32,244 nt of DNA from contig URPU01000018.1 in assembly GCA_900549865.1 (NCBI GenBank), forward strand, positions 1-32,244. Reading direction: 5' to 3'. Position 1 is the first letter of the stretch, and every line of letters starts with the position of its first letter. Origin of the DNA: an uncultured Eubacteriales bacterium. Lineage in GTDB: Bacteria; Bacillota; Clostridia; Oscillospirales; Oscillospiraceae. Positions 1-8,006 of the stretch are shown here, piece after piece. The notes beneath the pieces were generated by a model, which saw only the letters and a program-made list of their open reading frames with translations, was not told the DNA's origin and did no database searches. The translations under genes were made by a program, and so were the position numbers.

Positions 1-840
1 GACGTCTTTCCCGGCAAGGTCGCCGTTTACAAAGTGCAGCACGGAAAAGCAGCTCTTCGCGCCGCGGCAGAAGCCTATCGCGTCCGTGTCGGCAAAGGCC
101 GTGGATATGACGCGCTGCTTGTTGGCAAGGCTTTCGACCGCGCGCAGTCTGTCGCGCAGCGCCGCGGCCTGTTCAAAGCGAAGCTCCTCAGCCGCGCGCT
201 CCATTTTATCCTTAAGCTCGGTTGTCAGCTCCGCGCTCTTCCCTTCGAGGATGAGCATGGCCTGCGCCATTCTGCGCCTGTACTCCTCCCCGTCGGGCGT
301 GCCGCGGCACCAACCGGCGCAGTTTCCCATGTGGTAGTTCAGGCAGGGGCGCTCCTTGCCGATATCACGCGGGAACTTCTTCGCGCAGGACGGCAGAAGC
401 AGCGCTTTCTGTATAGTCTCTATTATCTCATGCGTCTGGCCGCGGCCGCCGAAGGGGCCGAAATAGCGCGCGCCGTCCTTGGCCTGCCGGTTGACAAGGC
501 TCATCCTCGGATACTCGCTCTTCACGTCCACGCGCACAAAGGGATAGCCCTTATCGTCCTTGAGGAGGATGTTATACTTCGGCTTGTGCCGCTTTATAAG
601 CGAGTTTTCCAGCACCAGCGCTTCAAACTCGCTTCCGGCGACAATGACGTTGAAATCGCGCACCTTTTCCACCATCGCGGCGACCTTCGGCAGGTGCTCG
701 CCGTGGAAATAGCTGCTGACGCGGTTTTTCAGCTTCTTCGCCTTGCCGACGTATATGACCTCGTTATGCTCGTCGAGCATGATGTACACGCCTGGCAGAA
801 GCGGAAGATTATTCGCTTTTTCGCGGAGAGTATCAAGCAT
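1..840 (-). CDS. uvrC: UvrABC system protein C, N-terminal part (3' end outside window)
   Basis: This is the incision subunit of nucleotide excision repair, which cuts DNA on both sides of a lesion after UvrA/UvrB loading. The 280 visible residues start MLDTLREKANNLP and carry the GIY-YIG nuclease domain (GVYI at about 17-20, then IYVGKAKKLKNRV at about 29-41). A cysteine-bearing stretch follows (CLNYHMGNCAGWC), and a UVR helix pair (KMERAAEELRFEQAAALRDR) lies near residue 210-230. The second nuclease half and the HhH domains lie beyond position 1, so the gene is cut by the window edge and not visibly broken. Its ATG directly abuts the stop codon of the upstream EamA gene, which suggests co-transcription and translational coupling. 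The family assignment is secure. Confidence 0.96.
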   Translation of the reverse strand, partial: MLDTLREKANNLPLLPGVYIMLDEHNEVIYVGKAKKLKNRVSSYFHGEHLPKVAAMVEKVRDFNVIVAGSEFEALVLENSLIKRHKPKYNILLKDDKGYPFVRVDVKSEYPRMSLVNRQAKDGARYFGPFGGRGQTHEIIETIQKALLLPSCAKKFPRDIGKERPCLNYHMGNCAGWCRGTPDGEEYRRRMAQAMLILEGKSAELTTELKDKMERAAEELRFEQAAALRDRLRAVESLANKQRVISTAFADTDAIGFCRGAKSCFSVLHFVNGDLAGKDV

Positions 841-1704
841 TTACGCGCCCTCGCTCTGTACAGGCTCCTGCTTTTTATTGCCGAATATCGTCCACACGGT
901 TATGGACACGATGACTATCACGCCGCCGATGAGCGCGAACACGCCGGGGCGCTCGCCGTCAAAGATAAGCACCCAGACGGGGTTGAGCAGCGGCTCCAGC
1001 GCGCCGAGCAGACAGCAGGCAAGCGGCGGGCAGTACTGCGACGCCTTGACATACAGCACATAGGATATGCCGAGCTGAAAAACGCCGAGGATAAGTATGC
1101 TCACGACCGCGCCGGCCGTAAACTCCGGCTTTGTGGCGATGATGAACGGCAGGCCGGCAAGGAAGGTGAAAAGCTGGCCGTTCAAAACGGCGCTGAAGCG
1201 CTCATCCGCCTCGATATTGCCGACAACGATGAACATTCCGGCCATGAACATGCCCGCGGCGATGCCCACGAAGTTGCCGAGTATATAGCCGGGCTTGAGC
1301 TGGTCAAAGAAAAACAGCGCGATACCGGCAAGCGTGGCAATGACGACCGCAAGATCCTGCCGGCGTATCTTCTGGCGGAGAAACAGCGCCGAGAAAATGA
1401 CGATGAACACTGGGCAGGTGAATTGCAGGACGATGGCATTTGCCGCGGTGGTGAGCTTATTCGCCACAGTGAAGCAGGTGTACACGCTGCCGGCAAAAAT
1501 GCCCCCGGCGAGAGTACGTTTATTGAAAACATAGCGGCGGCGCGAAATGAGCATATATACGGCGATCGTCAGCCCCGCAATGAGACTGCGCAGCCCGGCC
1601 ACGGCAAAGCCGTTCCACGGGATGAGCTTTATAAAGATCCCGGCAATGCTCCAAAGCGTGGCGCAGACGAGCATTTCTATTATTGCCTTGTTTTCCTTTT
1701 TCAC
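841..1704 (-). CDS. EamA/DMT-family membrane transporter
   Basis: A 287-residue integral membrane protein made of two repeated EamA-type halves with about ten hydrophobic segments. The start (ATLWSIAGIFIKLIPWNGF) and the second-half signature (LLGALEPLLNPVWVLIFDGE) are typical of drug/metabolite-transporter superfamily exporters. The substrate cannot be read from sequence; relatives export amino acids, nucleosides or other metabolites. Translation probably begins at a GTG, with an AGGGGTG ribosome binding site 8 nt upstream. It lies between ptsH, from which it is separated by a terminator, and uvrC, whose ATG touches its stop codon. The tail is short and charged. Family assignment is good; function is open. 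Confidence 0.88.
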   Translation of the reverse strand: MKKENKAIIEMLVCATLWSIAGIFIKLIPWNGFAVAGLRSLIAGLTIAVYMLISRRRYVFNKRTLAGGIFAGSVYTCFTVANKLTTAANAIVLQFTCPVFIVIFSALFLRQKIRRQDLAVVIATLAGIALFFFDQLKPGYILGNFVGIAAGMFMAGMFIVVGNIEADERFSAVLNGQLFTFLAGLPFIIATKPEFTAGAVVSILILGVFQLGISYVLYVKASQYCPPLACCLLGALEPLLNPVWVLIFDGERPGVFALIGGVIVIVSITVWTIFGNKKQEPVQSEGA

Positions 1705-1729
1705 GGTAACAACACCCCTGATGCTAAAG

Positions 1730-1763
1730 CGATAAATAAACAGGGGCGTGCTGGCACGCCCCT
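1730..1763 (-). terminator. Rho-independent terminator after ptsH
   Basis: On the minus strand there is a perfect 10-bp stem (AGGGGCGTGC with GCACGCCCCT at 1742-1763, 2-nt turn). The T-rich run TGTTTATTTATC follows it. It sits about 30 nt past the ptsH stop and before the EamA gene, so it should end the ptsH transcript. Confidence 0.85.
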
Positions 1764-1791
1764 ACTTTTGTCTATGGTTCGGTATTGCGGA

Positions 1792-2055
1792 TCACTCAGA
1801 AAAATCAGAGTCAATAAGCTCGGACAGGGTCGCTATCGCGGCCTCTTCGTCGGCACCGTCGGCAATGATGGTGATGGCAGTGCCCTTGACTATGCCAAGA
1901 GAGAGGACGCCGAGAAGACTCTTCGCGTTGACGCGGCGTTCATCCTTTTCGACCCATATACTGCTTTTGAACTCGTTGGCTTTCTGAATGAAGAAAGTCG
2001 CGGGTCTGGCATGAAGACCTACCTGATTGTTAATGACAACTTCTTTGCTTATCAT
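1792..2055 (-). CDS. ptsH: Phosphocarrier protein HPr
   Basis: An 87-residue HPr-family protein. With the start chosen here the PTS-phosphorylated histidine falls exactly at position 15 (GLHARPAT) and the HPr-kinase serine exactly at 46 (VNAKSLLGV), as in Bacillota HPr. It can therefore in principle act in sugar phosphotransfer and in CcpA-linked catabolite control. A longer reading from a GTG 9 nt upstream is rejected because that GTG overlaps the AGGAG ribosome binding site (2064-2068), which is 8 nt from the ATG used here. No ptsI, hprK or sugar permease gene is in the window. It is a single-gene unit with its own promoter (2119-2147) and terminator (1730-1763). Confidence 0.95.
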   Translation of the reverse strand: MISKEVVINNQVGLHARPATFFIQKANEFKSSIWVEKDERRVNAKSLLGVLSLGIVKGTAITIIADGADEEAAIATLSELIDSDFSE

Positions 2056-2118
2056 ACTCGCCACTCCTTAATTTCTTTTTATCTGCAAAATTAATATACA
2101 CCATCTTGTGCAGTATAT

Positions 2119-2147
2119 AATCTAGCAAATTTTTGTCGATACGTCAA
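2119..2147 (-). promoter_or_regulatory. Sigma-A-type promoter for ptsH
   Basis: Minus-strand TTGACG (2142-2147), a 17-bp spacer and TAGATT (2119-2124) lie in an AT-rich gap about 64 nt upstream of the ptsH start. The -35 matches consensus at 5 of 6 positions and the -10 at 4 of 6. I see no terminator after mutS2, so read-through from upstream is also possible. Confidence 0.6.
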
Positions 2148-2203
2148 CCGATTTCGCGCGATTCGTTATTTTACACATTTGTTGCGCCGGGCTGGTGCAG
2201 ATT

Positions 2204-4579
2204 TTATTTCAGTTCGACAACGGTCACGCCGGTCTCGCCCTCACCGTAGCGGCCGAGACGGAATGATTTTACAGCCTTATTTTTCTTCAGCATCTGCTGT
2301 ACCGCGGCGCGCAGAACGCCCGTTCCCTTCCCGTGGATGATGGTGACGGTCTTGAGCCTTGACATGACGGCGCTGTCTATATACCGTTCCGCCGCGAGGA
2401 CGCCCTCGACGGCCTCCATCCCGCGCAGGTCTATCTCGGAGGCGACGCTTGCCGTGCGCAGCGTCGAGGCCGCCGCGGCGGAAACAGACTGCCGCTTTTC
2501 AGCCGCGCCGCCCTCGATGAGCAGCACCTCGTCCTCCTTGGCCGTGACGTTCATCACGCCCGCGCGCAGCGTCAGCACGCGGTCCGGCGAGACGGAAATA
2601 ACATCCGCCTTCACGCCCATGGACTTTATTCTGACCGTGTCGCCGGGTCTTACCGGGCGGGCGGACTTCTCCTCCGTCACAGGTTCCGGCGCGGGGCGCA
2701 GGCTTTCCTCATGTCTGTTCAGGCGGCGGCGCAGCTCACTGCGTGCTTCGTTCACACGGCGCGCGTCCTCATCCTCATTGGCGTGCTTTTTCATCTCGTC
2801 AAGTTCCGCAAACACGGCCTCGGCCTCGGCGCGCGCGTCGGCGATTATACGCTCCGCCTCGCGGCGCGATTTCTGATCCGCTTTTTCAAGGCGCACTTCA
2901 AGCTCCGCCCTGAGGAATGCCGCCTTTTTCGCGCTCTCCTCGGCCTGACGCAGCTTTACCGCGACCTCATTCCTGTCCTTTTCAAGCATGAGGCGCGTCT
3001 GCTCAAGCTTTTCTATGGTGGCTTCAAAGCTTGCGGATTCCGTGTTCACGCGCGCTTTCGCGTCCTCTATCACGTCGTCGCTCAGGCCGAGGCGGCGCGA
3101 TATGGCAAAGGCGTTCGATTTGCCGGGGATGCCGACGAGCAGATGATAGGTCGGGCGCAGCGTCTCCACGTCGAATTCGCACGACGCGTTCTGCACGCCC
3201 GGCTCGTTCGTGGCGTACACCTTAAGCTCCGCATAGTGCGTGGTGGCGGCAATGACAGCGCCCTTCCTGCGCGCGTTTTCAATTATGGCGATTGCAAGCG
3301 CCGCGCCCTCAGTGGGGTCCGTGCCCGCGCCAAGTTCGTCGAACAGCAGCAGGGAGCGCTCGTCGCACTCGTCAAGTATGCTGACGATGTTCTTCATGTG
3401 CGCAGAGAAGGTGGAAAGACTCTGCTCAATGCTCTGCTCATCGCCAATGTCGGCAAGGATATGGCTGAACACGGGCAGGCTGCTGCCGTCGGCGGCGGGG
3501 ATATGCAGGCCGCACTGATTCATCGCGGCAAGCAGGCCGATGGTTTTGAGCGACACCGTTTTGCCGCCGGTATTCGGCCCTGTGACGACGAGCGTGTCAA
3601 AGCTGCTCCCTAGCTCAAGGCTTATGGGAACGGCCTTGCTCTGATCAAGCAGCGGGTGCCGGGCGCGGCGCAGAACTATGCCGTGTCCCCCATCAGCACC
3701 GGCCTGCTGGCAGTCCAGCTTATACGAAAGCCGCGCCTTGGCAAAGATAAGGTCAAGGCGGACAAGCACGTCAAAGTCGCATTCAATATCATCCCTGTGT
3801 TCGGCACAGTCCGCCGAAAGCTCCGCGAGGATGCGGTCTATTTCAAGCTTCTCCTTCGCGGCAAGCTCGCGCAGCTCGTTATTGGCCTTCACGGCCGCCA
3901 TAGGCTCCACGAAAACGGTCATGCCGGAGGCGGACACGTCATGCACGAGCCCCTGCACGGCCCCCTTGCACTCGGCCTTTACCGGCACGACGTACCGGTC
4001 GGAGCGCATGGTGATTATCGGCTCCTGAAGCACCTTGGCATAGCTGGGCGAGGATATTATTTTTTGCAGCGCGTCACGCGCGCGGGCCGCCGCGGCGCGC
4101 ATTTGGCGGCGGATATTGGCAAGCTCCGGCGAGGCGCTGTCGGCGATCTCATCCTCACCGACGACGGAGGTGCTTATCTTCTCCTCAAGGAACTTATTCG
4201 CGCGCAGCGCGTAAAAAAGATGGTCGATGCACGTCTTGCCGACACTGTCATCGGCGATATAGCCGCGCACGAGCCGCGCGCACTGGAGCACGCGCGCAAT
4301 GTCCATAAGCTCGCGCGTATTCAGCGCGCCGCCGAGATCCGCGCGTGAAAGCGAGGCGCGCACATCCTTCACCCCCGCGAAGGACGGGCTTTGCCGCACG
4401 GTCATCATGGTCTTGGCGGCGCTCGTCTCCTCCTGGCGGCGCTTTACTTCGGCGGCATCCGCAGACGGCGTGAGCGCAAGCGCGCGCTCCTTAGCCGCGT
4501 CGGACACGGCCTCATGCGAAAGCATGTCCAGCACAGCGGGAAGCTCCAGCGTGATAAGTGATTTTTCAGAAAAACTCAT
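2204..4579 (-). CDS. mutS2: MutS2 (Smr-domain MutS-family ATPase)
   Basis: A 791-residue MutS2. After the N-terminal MutS core/lever region comes the ATPase with Walker A GPNTGGKT (about residue 338-345) and Walker B LLLFDELGAGTDPTEGAAL (about 415). A long charged coiled coil (about 510-640), a KOW-like stretch (VRPGDTVRIKSMGVKADV) and a C-terminal Smr nuclease-type domain (EIDLRG near 715, IIHGKGTGVLR) complete it. It has no mismatch-recognition domain. In Bacillota, MutS2 is linked to suppression of recombination and, more recently, to rescue of collided ribosomes. The start is the ATG with GGAG 7 nt upstream; a longer frame from 4600 lacks a comparable site. It follows recO by about 30 nt, probably in the same transcript. 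Confidence 0.96.
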   Translation of the reverse strand: MSFSEKSLITLELPAVLDMLSHEAVSDAAKERALALTPSADAAEVKRRQEETSAAKTMMTVRQSPSFAGVKDVRASLSRADLGGALNTRELMDIARVLQCARLVRGYIADDSVGKTCIDHLFYALRANKFLEEKISTSVVGEDEIADSASPELANIRRQMRAAAARARDALQKIISSPSYAKVLQEPIITMRSDRYVVPVKAECKGAVQGLVHDVSASGMTVFVEPMAAVKANNELRELAAKEKLEIDRILAELSADCAEHRDDIECDFDVLVRLDLIFAKARLSYKLDCQQAGADGGHGIVLRRARHPLLDQSKAVPISLELGSSFDTLVVTGPNTGGKTVSLKTIGLLAAMNQCGLHIPAADGSSLPVFSHILADIGDEQSIEQSLSTFSAHMKNIVSILDECDERSLLLFDELGAGTDPTEGAALAIAIIENARRKGAVIAATTHYAELKVYATNEPGVQNASCEFDVETLRPTYHLLVGIPGKSNAFAISRRLGLSDDVIEDAKARVNTESASFEATIEKLEQTRLMLEKDRNEVAVKLRQAEESAKKAAFLRAELEVRLEKADQKSRREAERIIADARAEAEAVFAELDEMKKHANEDEDARRVNEARSELRRRLNRHEESLRPAPEPVTEEKSARPVRPGDTVRIKSMGVKADVISVSPDRVLTLRAGVMNVTAKEDEVLLIEGGAAEKRQSVSAAAASTLRTASVASEIDLRGMEAVEGVLAAERYIDSAVMSRLKTVTIIHGKGTGVLRAAVQQMLKKNKAVKSFRLGRYGEGETGVTVVELK

Positions 4580-4609
4580 ATGTTTTCTCCGTAAGTACAT
4601 GCGTGCGCG

Positions 4610-5356
4610 TCAGATGCGCACGCTTTTATAATAGTCCAGCGTGGAAAAGCGCCGTTCGGTCTGGCAGAGAAGATAATCCTCCGCCGCGCTGCCGAGGCGG
4701 GCAAGCGCCGCGCCGCCAAGGGTGAAAGAAAACAACTGCTTGGCCGGGGCGGAAATAATATACCGCATGGCCGCAAGCGACTCCGGACACAGCGCGGCAG
4801 TTCTGCCGGACTGAGCTGTGCGGCACCGGCGGCAGCACAGGCATCCCGTTTCAAGGCTGAGCACCGGCTCCTCCGGCTCCTTCGCGCCGCACACGGCGCA
4901 GCCGCCAAGCTCCGGCGTATAGCCCGCAAGGCACATAAGGCGCAGTTCAAACGCCGCCTTGATCTGCGCGTGGCTGTACATCCCCCGGCTGAGTGCGTAC
5001 AGCGAGTTCAGCCCAAGCTGCATGAGCGGCGCGTCGGGCTGGTCCTCAACGGAAAGCGCGTCAAGGCACTCGGCAATATAGCAACCGAGCGCCAGTGCGC
5101 ATATATCCGCGCGCAGACCGTCAAACGCTTCGAGAACAACGCCCTCGTTGACCGTCCACTTGCCCTTGTTGAAAAAAAGCGTCAGCTCGGAATACGTGAG
5201 CTGCTGTGTTGCGGCGGCGGTCTTGCTGCCGCGGCGCAGCGCGCCGCGCGCCTTCGCGCTGAGCTTGCCGTGGTCGGCGCTGATAAGCGTGAGTATCCTG
5301 TCGGCCTCCTTATAGCGCACCTCGCGCAGAACGAGCGCCTTTGTCGTGTCAAACAT
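4610..5356 (-). CDS. recO: DNA repair protein RecO
   Basis: A 248-residue RecO, which helps load RecA onto SSB-coated single-stranded DNA in the RecFOR pathway. The N-terminal OB fold is recognisable (TKALVLREVRYKEADRILTL, then SAKARGALR). The C-terminal zinc-binding loop has C153xxC156 and a cysteine cluster at C172, C174, C175 and C178, so metal ligands are retained. The ATG lies 10 nt past the yqzL stop. Its ribosome binding site is weak (GAGAG), which suggests translational coupling to yqzL. The order era-yqzL-recO matches Bacillus subtilis. Family assignment is secure; the length is normal. Confidence 0.94.
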   Translation of the reverse strand: MFDTTKALVLREVRYKEADRILTLISADHGKLSAKARGALRRGSKTAAATQQLTYSELTLFFNKGKWTVNEGVVLEAFDGLRADICALALGCYIAECLDALSVEDQPDAPLMQLGLNSLYALSRGMYSHAQIKAAFELRLMCLAGYTPELGGCAVCGAKEPEEPVLSLETGCLCCRRCRTAQSGRTAALCPESLAAMRYIISAPAKQLFSFTLGGAALARLGSAAEDYLLCQTERRFSTLDYYKSVRI

Positions 5357-5366
5357 ATGTATGCTC

Positions 5367-5516
5367 TCAATCCTCAGGGCGGGGAAGCTGCCCCGTCCTG
5401 TCCTTCTTCTCGTTTTCCTTCGCGTCGGTCTTACGGCTTCTCATCCGCTTATACAGCAGATAATAAATCGGGTCGCCCGTCTCGGCAAAGGCCTGCCAGA
5501 CAGCATCTCGTTCCAT
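5367..5516 (-). CDS. yqzL: YqzL-like small protein
   Basis: A 49-residue ORF beginning MERDAVWQAFAETGDPIYYL, then LYKRM and a lysine-rich tail ending RPED. The pattern W-x-x-F-x-x-T-G-x-x-x-x-Y-L-L-Y-K is that of the YqzL-like family, which is encoded between era and recO in Bacillus and many Clostridia. Its function is unknown. The start is supported by GAGGTGG 5 nt upstream of the ATG. It lies 81 nt after era and 10 nt before recO in the same orientation. Position and the short motif agree, so I regard this as a real gene despite its size. Confidence 0.82.
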   Translation of the reverse strand: MERDAVWQAFAETGDPIYYLLYKRMRSRKTDAKENEKKDRTGQLPRPED

Positions 5517-5597
5517 CAAAACCACCTCTTGCATTTAGTATCTGCACAAGGGGCGGCGTTAGTGCTGGTATTTATTAACGCGTATAAGCGGGAAGCG

Positions 5598-6485
5598 TCA
5601 CTCGTTTTTGAAGCCGAAGTTGCGCAGGAGTACGGTGGAATCGCGCCAGTTCTCCTTGACCTTGACCCAGGTCTGGAGATTGACCTTCGTGCCCATGAAC
5701 TCCTCTATATCCTTGCGGGCAAGCTCGCCGATGCGTTTGAGCATCGCGCCCTTCTTGCCGATGATGATGCCCTTGTGGCTGTCCTTCTCGCAGTAAATGG
5801 TGACCTCAAGGTCTATTATGCCGTTGTCGCGCTCAGAAAAGCGGGTGACCTCAACGGCGGTGCCGTGCGGGATCTCCTTGTCAAGGCATTTCAGCAGCTT
5901 TTCGCGCACGAGCTCCGCGCATATCTGGCGCTCCGGCTGGTCGGTTATCATATCGTCCGGGAAGAGATGCGGCCCCTCCACGGCATACTTGTCCATCTGC
6001 GCAAGCAGCTCCTCCACTCCCTCGCCGGTCTTAGCGGAAATGGGGATTATCGCGTCGAAATCACAGGCGGCGGAGTATGCACCCATGACCTCCAGCAGGC
6101 GCGGCTTTTCGACCGTGTCTATCTTGTTTATGACGAGCACAGCAGGCGCGCCGGTCTCCTTTATGCGGGCGATGAGCGCCTCCTCCTGCGGGCCGATGGC
6201 GGCCACAGGCTCCACCAGCAGCAGCACGAGGTCCACGTCCGCCACGCTTTCGCGCACGACGTTGACCATGTAATCCCCAAGCCGCGTGCGCGGCTTATGG
6301 AAGCCCGGCGTGTCCATGAGGACGAACTGCGTTTCGCCGCGCTCAACAATGGCGGTGATGCGGTTGCGCGTGGTCTGCGGCTTATCGGAAACGATAGCTA
6401 TCTTCTCGCCGACAAGCGCGTTCGTAAGCGTCGATTTGCCGACGTTCGGCCTGCCGCATATGGTTATCATTGCAGATTTTGTCAT
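5598..6485 (-). CDS. era: GTPase Era
   Basis: A 295-residue Era, the GTPase that checks 16S rRNA 3'-end maturation and 30S subunit assembly. The G motifs are intact: G1 GRPNVGKS (11-18), G3 DTPG (58-61), G4 NKID (120-123) and G5 SAK (150-152). The C-terminal KH RNA-binding domain has the expected loop IIGKKGAML (about 241-249). The start has AAGGAG 8 nt upstream. It is encoded directly after ybeY, another 16S-processing factor, and before yqzL and recO. Nothing unusual is seen. Confidence 0.98.
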   Translation of the reverse strand: MTKSAMITICGRPNVGKSTLTNALVGEKIAIVSDKPQTTRNRITAIVERGETQFVLMDTPGFHKPRTRLGDYMVNVVRESVADVDLVLLLVEPVAAIGPQEEALIARIKETGAPAVLVINKIDTVEKPRLLEVMGAYSAACDFDAIIPISAKTGEGVEELLAQMDKYAVEGPHLFPDDMITDQPERQICAELVREKLLKCLDKEIPHGTAVEVTRFSERDNGIIDLEVTIYCEKDSHKGIIIGKKGAMLKRIGELARKDIEEFMGTKVNLQTWVKVKENWRDSTVLLRNFGFKNE

Positions 6486-6497
6486 TTGAATATCTCC

Positions 6498-6977
6498 TTA
6501 ATCGTCGCCCATTATGGCTTTTTCCCGCGCGCGCATGGCACGCTTCATCTCGCCCTCGTCCACGTGGTCATAGCCGAGAAGGTGCAGCACGGAATGCACC
6601 GTCAGATACATTATCTCCCGCTCGTAGCCGTGGCCGAATTCCTCTCCCTGTGCCTGACAGCGCGGCACGGATATCATCATGTCGCCCAGAAGCACGGCGC
6701 CCGTGTCCATATCCCGCTCGCACACGGCCGCGTCGAACGTGCCGGGCGTCAGCTCATTCATCGGGAAGCTGAGCACGTCGGTCGCGCTGTCCACGCCGCG
6801 AAACTCCCTGTTGACGGCGTGGATGCCCTCGTCATCCGTCAGCATGACGCTGACGATGCACGGCACGTCCACACCCTCGGCGTCGAGCGCCATGTTCACC
6901 GCCTTTTTTATACAGGCGGCGGAGTTGTTGTGCCCCAGCCCCTTGACAGCGCGGCTTATATAAATTTCATGCTGCAT
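6498..6977 (-). CDS. ybeY: Endoribonuclease YbeY (rRNA maturation factor)
   Basis: A 159-residue UPF0054/YbeY metalloprotein for rRNA maturation and quality control. The zinc-binding signature HSVLHLLGYDH is present, with histidines at 128, 132 and 138 in this numbering. The internal strand STDVLSFP-type segment appears as SATDVLSFP. There are two possible starts. The ATG at 6983 overlaps the phoH stop (ATGA) but has GAGG only 2 nt away. The ATG at 6977 has the same GAGG at 8 nt, so it is preferred. It sits between phoH and era, as in Bacillus except that dgkA and cdd are absent here. Confidence 0.95.
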   Translation of the reverse strand: MQHEIYISRAVKGLGHNNSAACIKKAVNMALDAEGVDVPCIVSVMLTDDEGIHAVNREFRGVDSATDVLSFPMNELTPGTFDAAVCERDMDTGAVLLGDMMISVPRCQAQGEEFGHGYEREIMYLTVHSVLHLLGYDHVDEGEMKRAMRAREKAIMGDD

Positions 6978-6979
6978 GT

Positions 6980-7984
6980 TCATTTCCTCTTATACTTCTT
7001 CGGCGGGAGCTTTTTCACGGGCTCCGCCGGGTTTTTCTTGTCGTAGACCTCATACGCCTCGATTATCCTCTGCACAAGGCGGTGGCGCACGACGTCAGAG
7101 CCGGTGAGGGTGCAGATGGCGATATCCTCGATATTATCCAGCACCTTCATTGCGACCTTGAGGCCGCTGGTCTTATCCTCCGGCAGGTCTATCTGGGTTA
7201 TATCGCCGGTTATGACGACCTTGGAGCCGAAGCCGATGCGTGTCAGGAACATTTTCATCTGTTCGCGCGAGGTGTTCTGCGCCTCGTCAAGAATTATGAA
7301 ACTGTCGTCAAGCGTGCGCCCGCGCATATAGGCAAGCGGTGCGACCTCTATATTGCCGCGCTCAAGATACTTCTGATACGTGTCCGCGCCGAGCATGTCA
7401 AAAAGCGCGTCGTACAGCGGGCGCAGGTACGGGTCCACCTTGCTCTGCAGATCGCCGGGGAGGAAGCCCAGCCTTTCGCCGGCCTCCACCGCTGGGCGCG
7501 TGAGGATGATGCGGTTGACCTCCTCCGCGCGGAAGGCCGCAACGGCCGCCGCGACGGCGAGATAGGTCTTGCCCGTGCCGGCCGGGCCGATGCCGAGAGT
7601 GATGGTGTTCTTGGCAATGGCGTCGCAGTACGCCTTCTGGCCGAGAGTCTTGGGCTTTATAGGCTTTCCCTTGGCGGTGATGCATATAACATCCCCGGCA
7701 AGCTCGCCGATCTTGGTTTCCTTCCCCTCGCGCACGAGCTTGAGGATATAGCGCACGTTCTGCGCGTCTATATTCTCCCCCTTGGCGGCAAGCGTGAGAA
7801 GGCCGTTTATGGCCTTTTCGGCCAGCATAACGTCCTCCGGCTCTCCGCATATGTGTATCATATCGTCGCGGTCGAGCACCTTGACGCCCAGCTCCGTCTC
7901 TATGATGCGGAGATTCTGGTCAAAGGAGCCGAAAACGCTGATAATATGCTCCATCCTGTCAACTTTTATGGTCTGTTCTATCAT
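6980..7984 (-). CDS. phoH: PhoH-family ATPase (PhoH-like)
   Basis: A 334-residue PhoH-like P-loop protein. It has a short N-terminal KH-like region (about 1-80), Walker A GPAGTGKT (133-140) and Walker B IILDEAQN (230-237). The family motif LTRPAVEAGERLGFLPGD (about 161-178) and the sensor ITGDITQIDLP are also present. PhoH proteins are thought to act on RNA; the exact activity is unsettled. The start at 7984 has AGGA about 6 nt upstream and gives the expected length. An in-frame ATG-like start at 8023 would add 13 atypical residues. It lies between yqfD and ybeY, as in sporulating Bacillota. Confidence 0.94.
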   Translation of the reverse strand: MIEQTIKVDRMEHIISVFGSFDQNLRIIETELGVKVLDRDDMIHICGEPEDVMLAEKAINGLLTLAAKGENIDAQNVRYILKLVREGKETKIGELAGDVICITAKGKPIKPKTLGQKAYCDAIAKNTITLGIGPAGTGKTYLAVAAAVAAFRAEEVNRIILTRPAVEAGERLGFLPGDLQSKVDPYLRPLYDALFDMLGADTYQKYLERGNIEVAPLAYMRGRTLDDSFIILDEAQNTSREQMKMFLTRIGFGSKVVITGDITQIDLPEDKTSGLKVAMKVLDNIEDIAICTLTGSDVVRHRLVQRIIEAYEVYDKKNPAEPVKKLPPKKYKRK

Positions 7985-8006
7985 CCGTGTTCCTTTCGCG
8001 GCGGTC

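Noticed and set aside
34..2094. 686-codon plus-strand open frame
   Set aside because: It runs antisense through uvrC, the EamA gene and ptsH, all firmly identified, and its translation has no recognisable domain. Long antisense frames are expected from the GC-rich third codon positions here.
5346..7046. 566-codon plus-strand open frame
   Set aside because: It is antisense to yqzL, era and ybeY, which are well supported. Its composition is non-protein-like.
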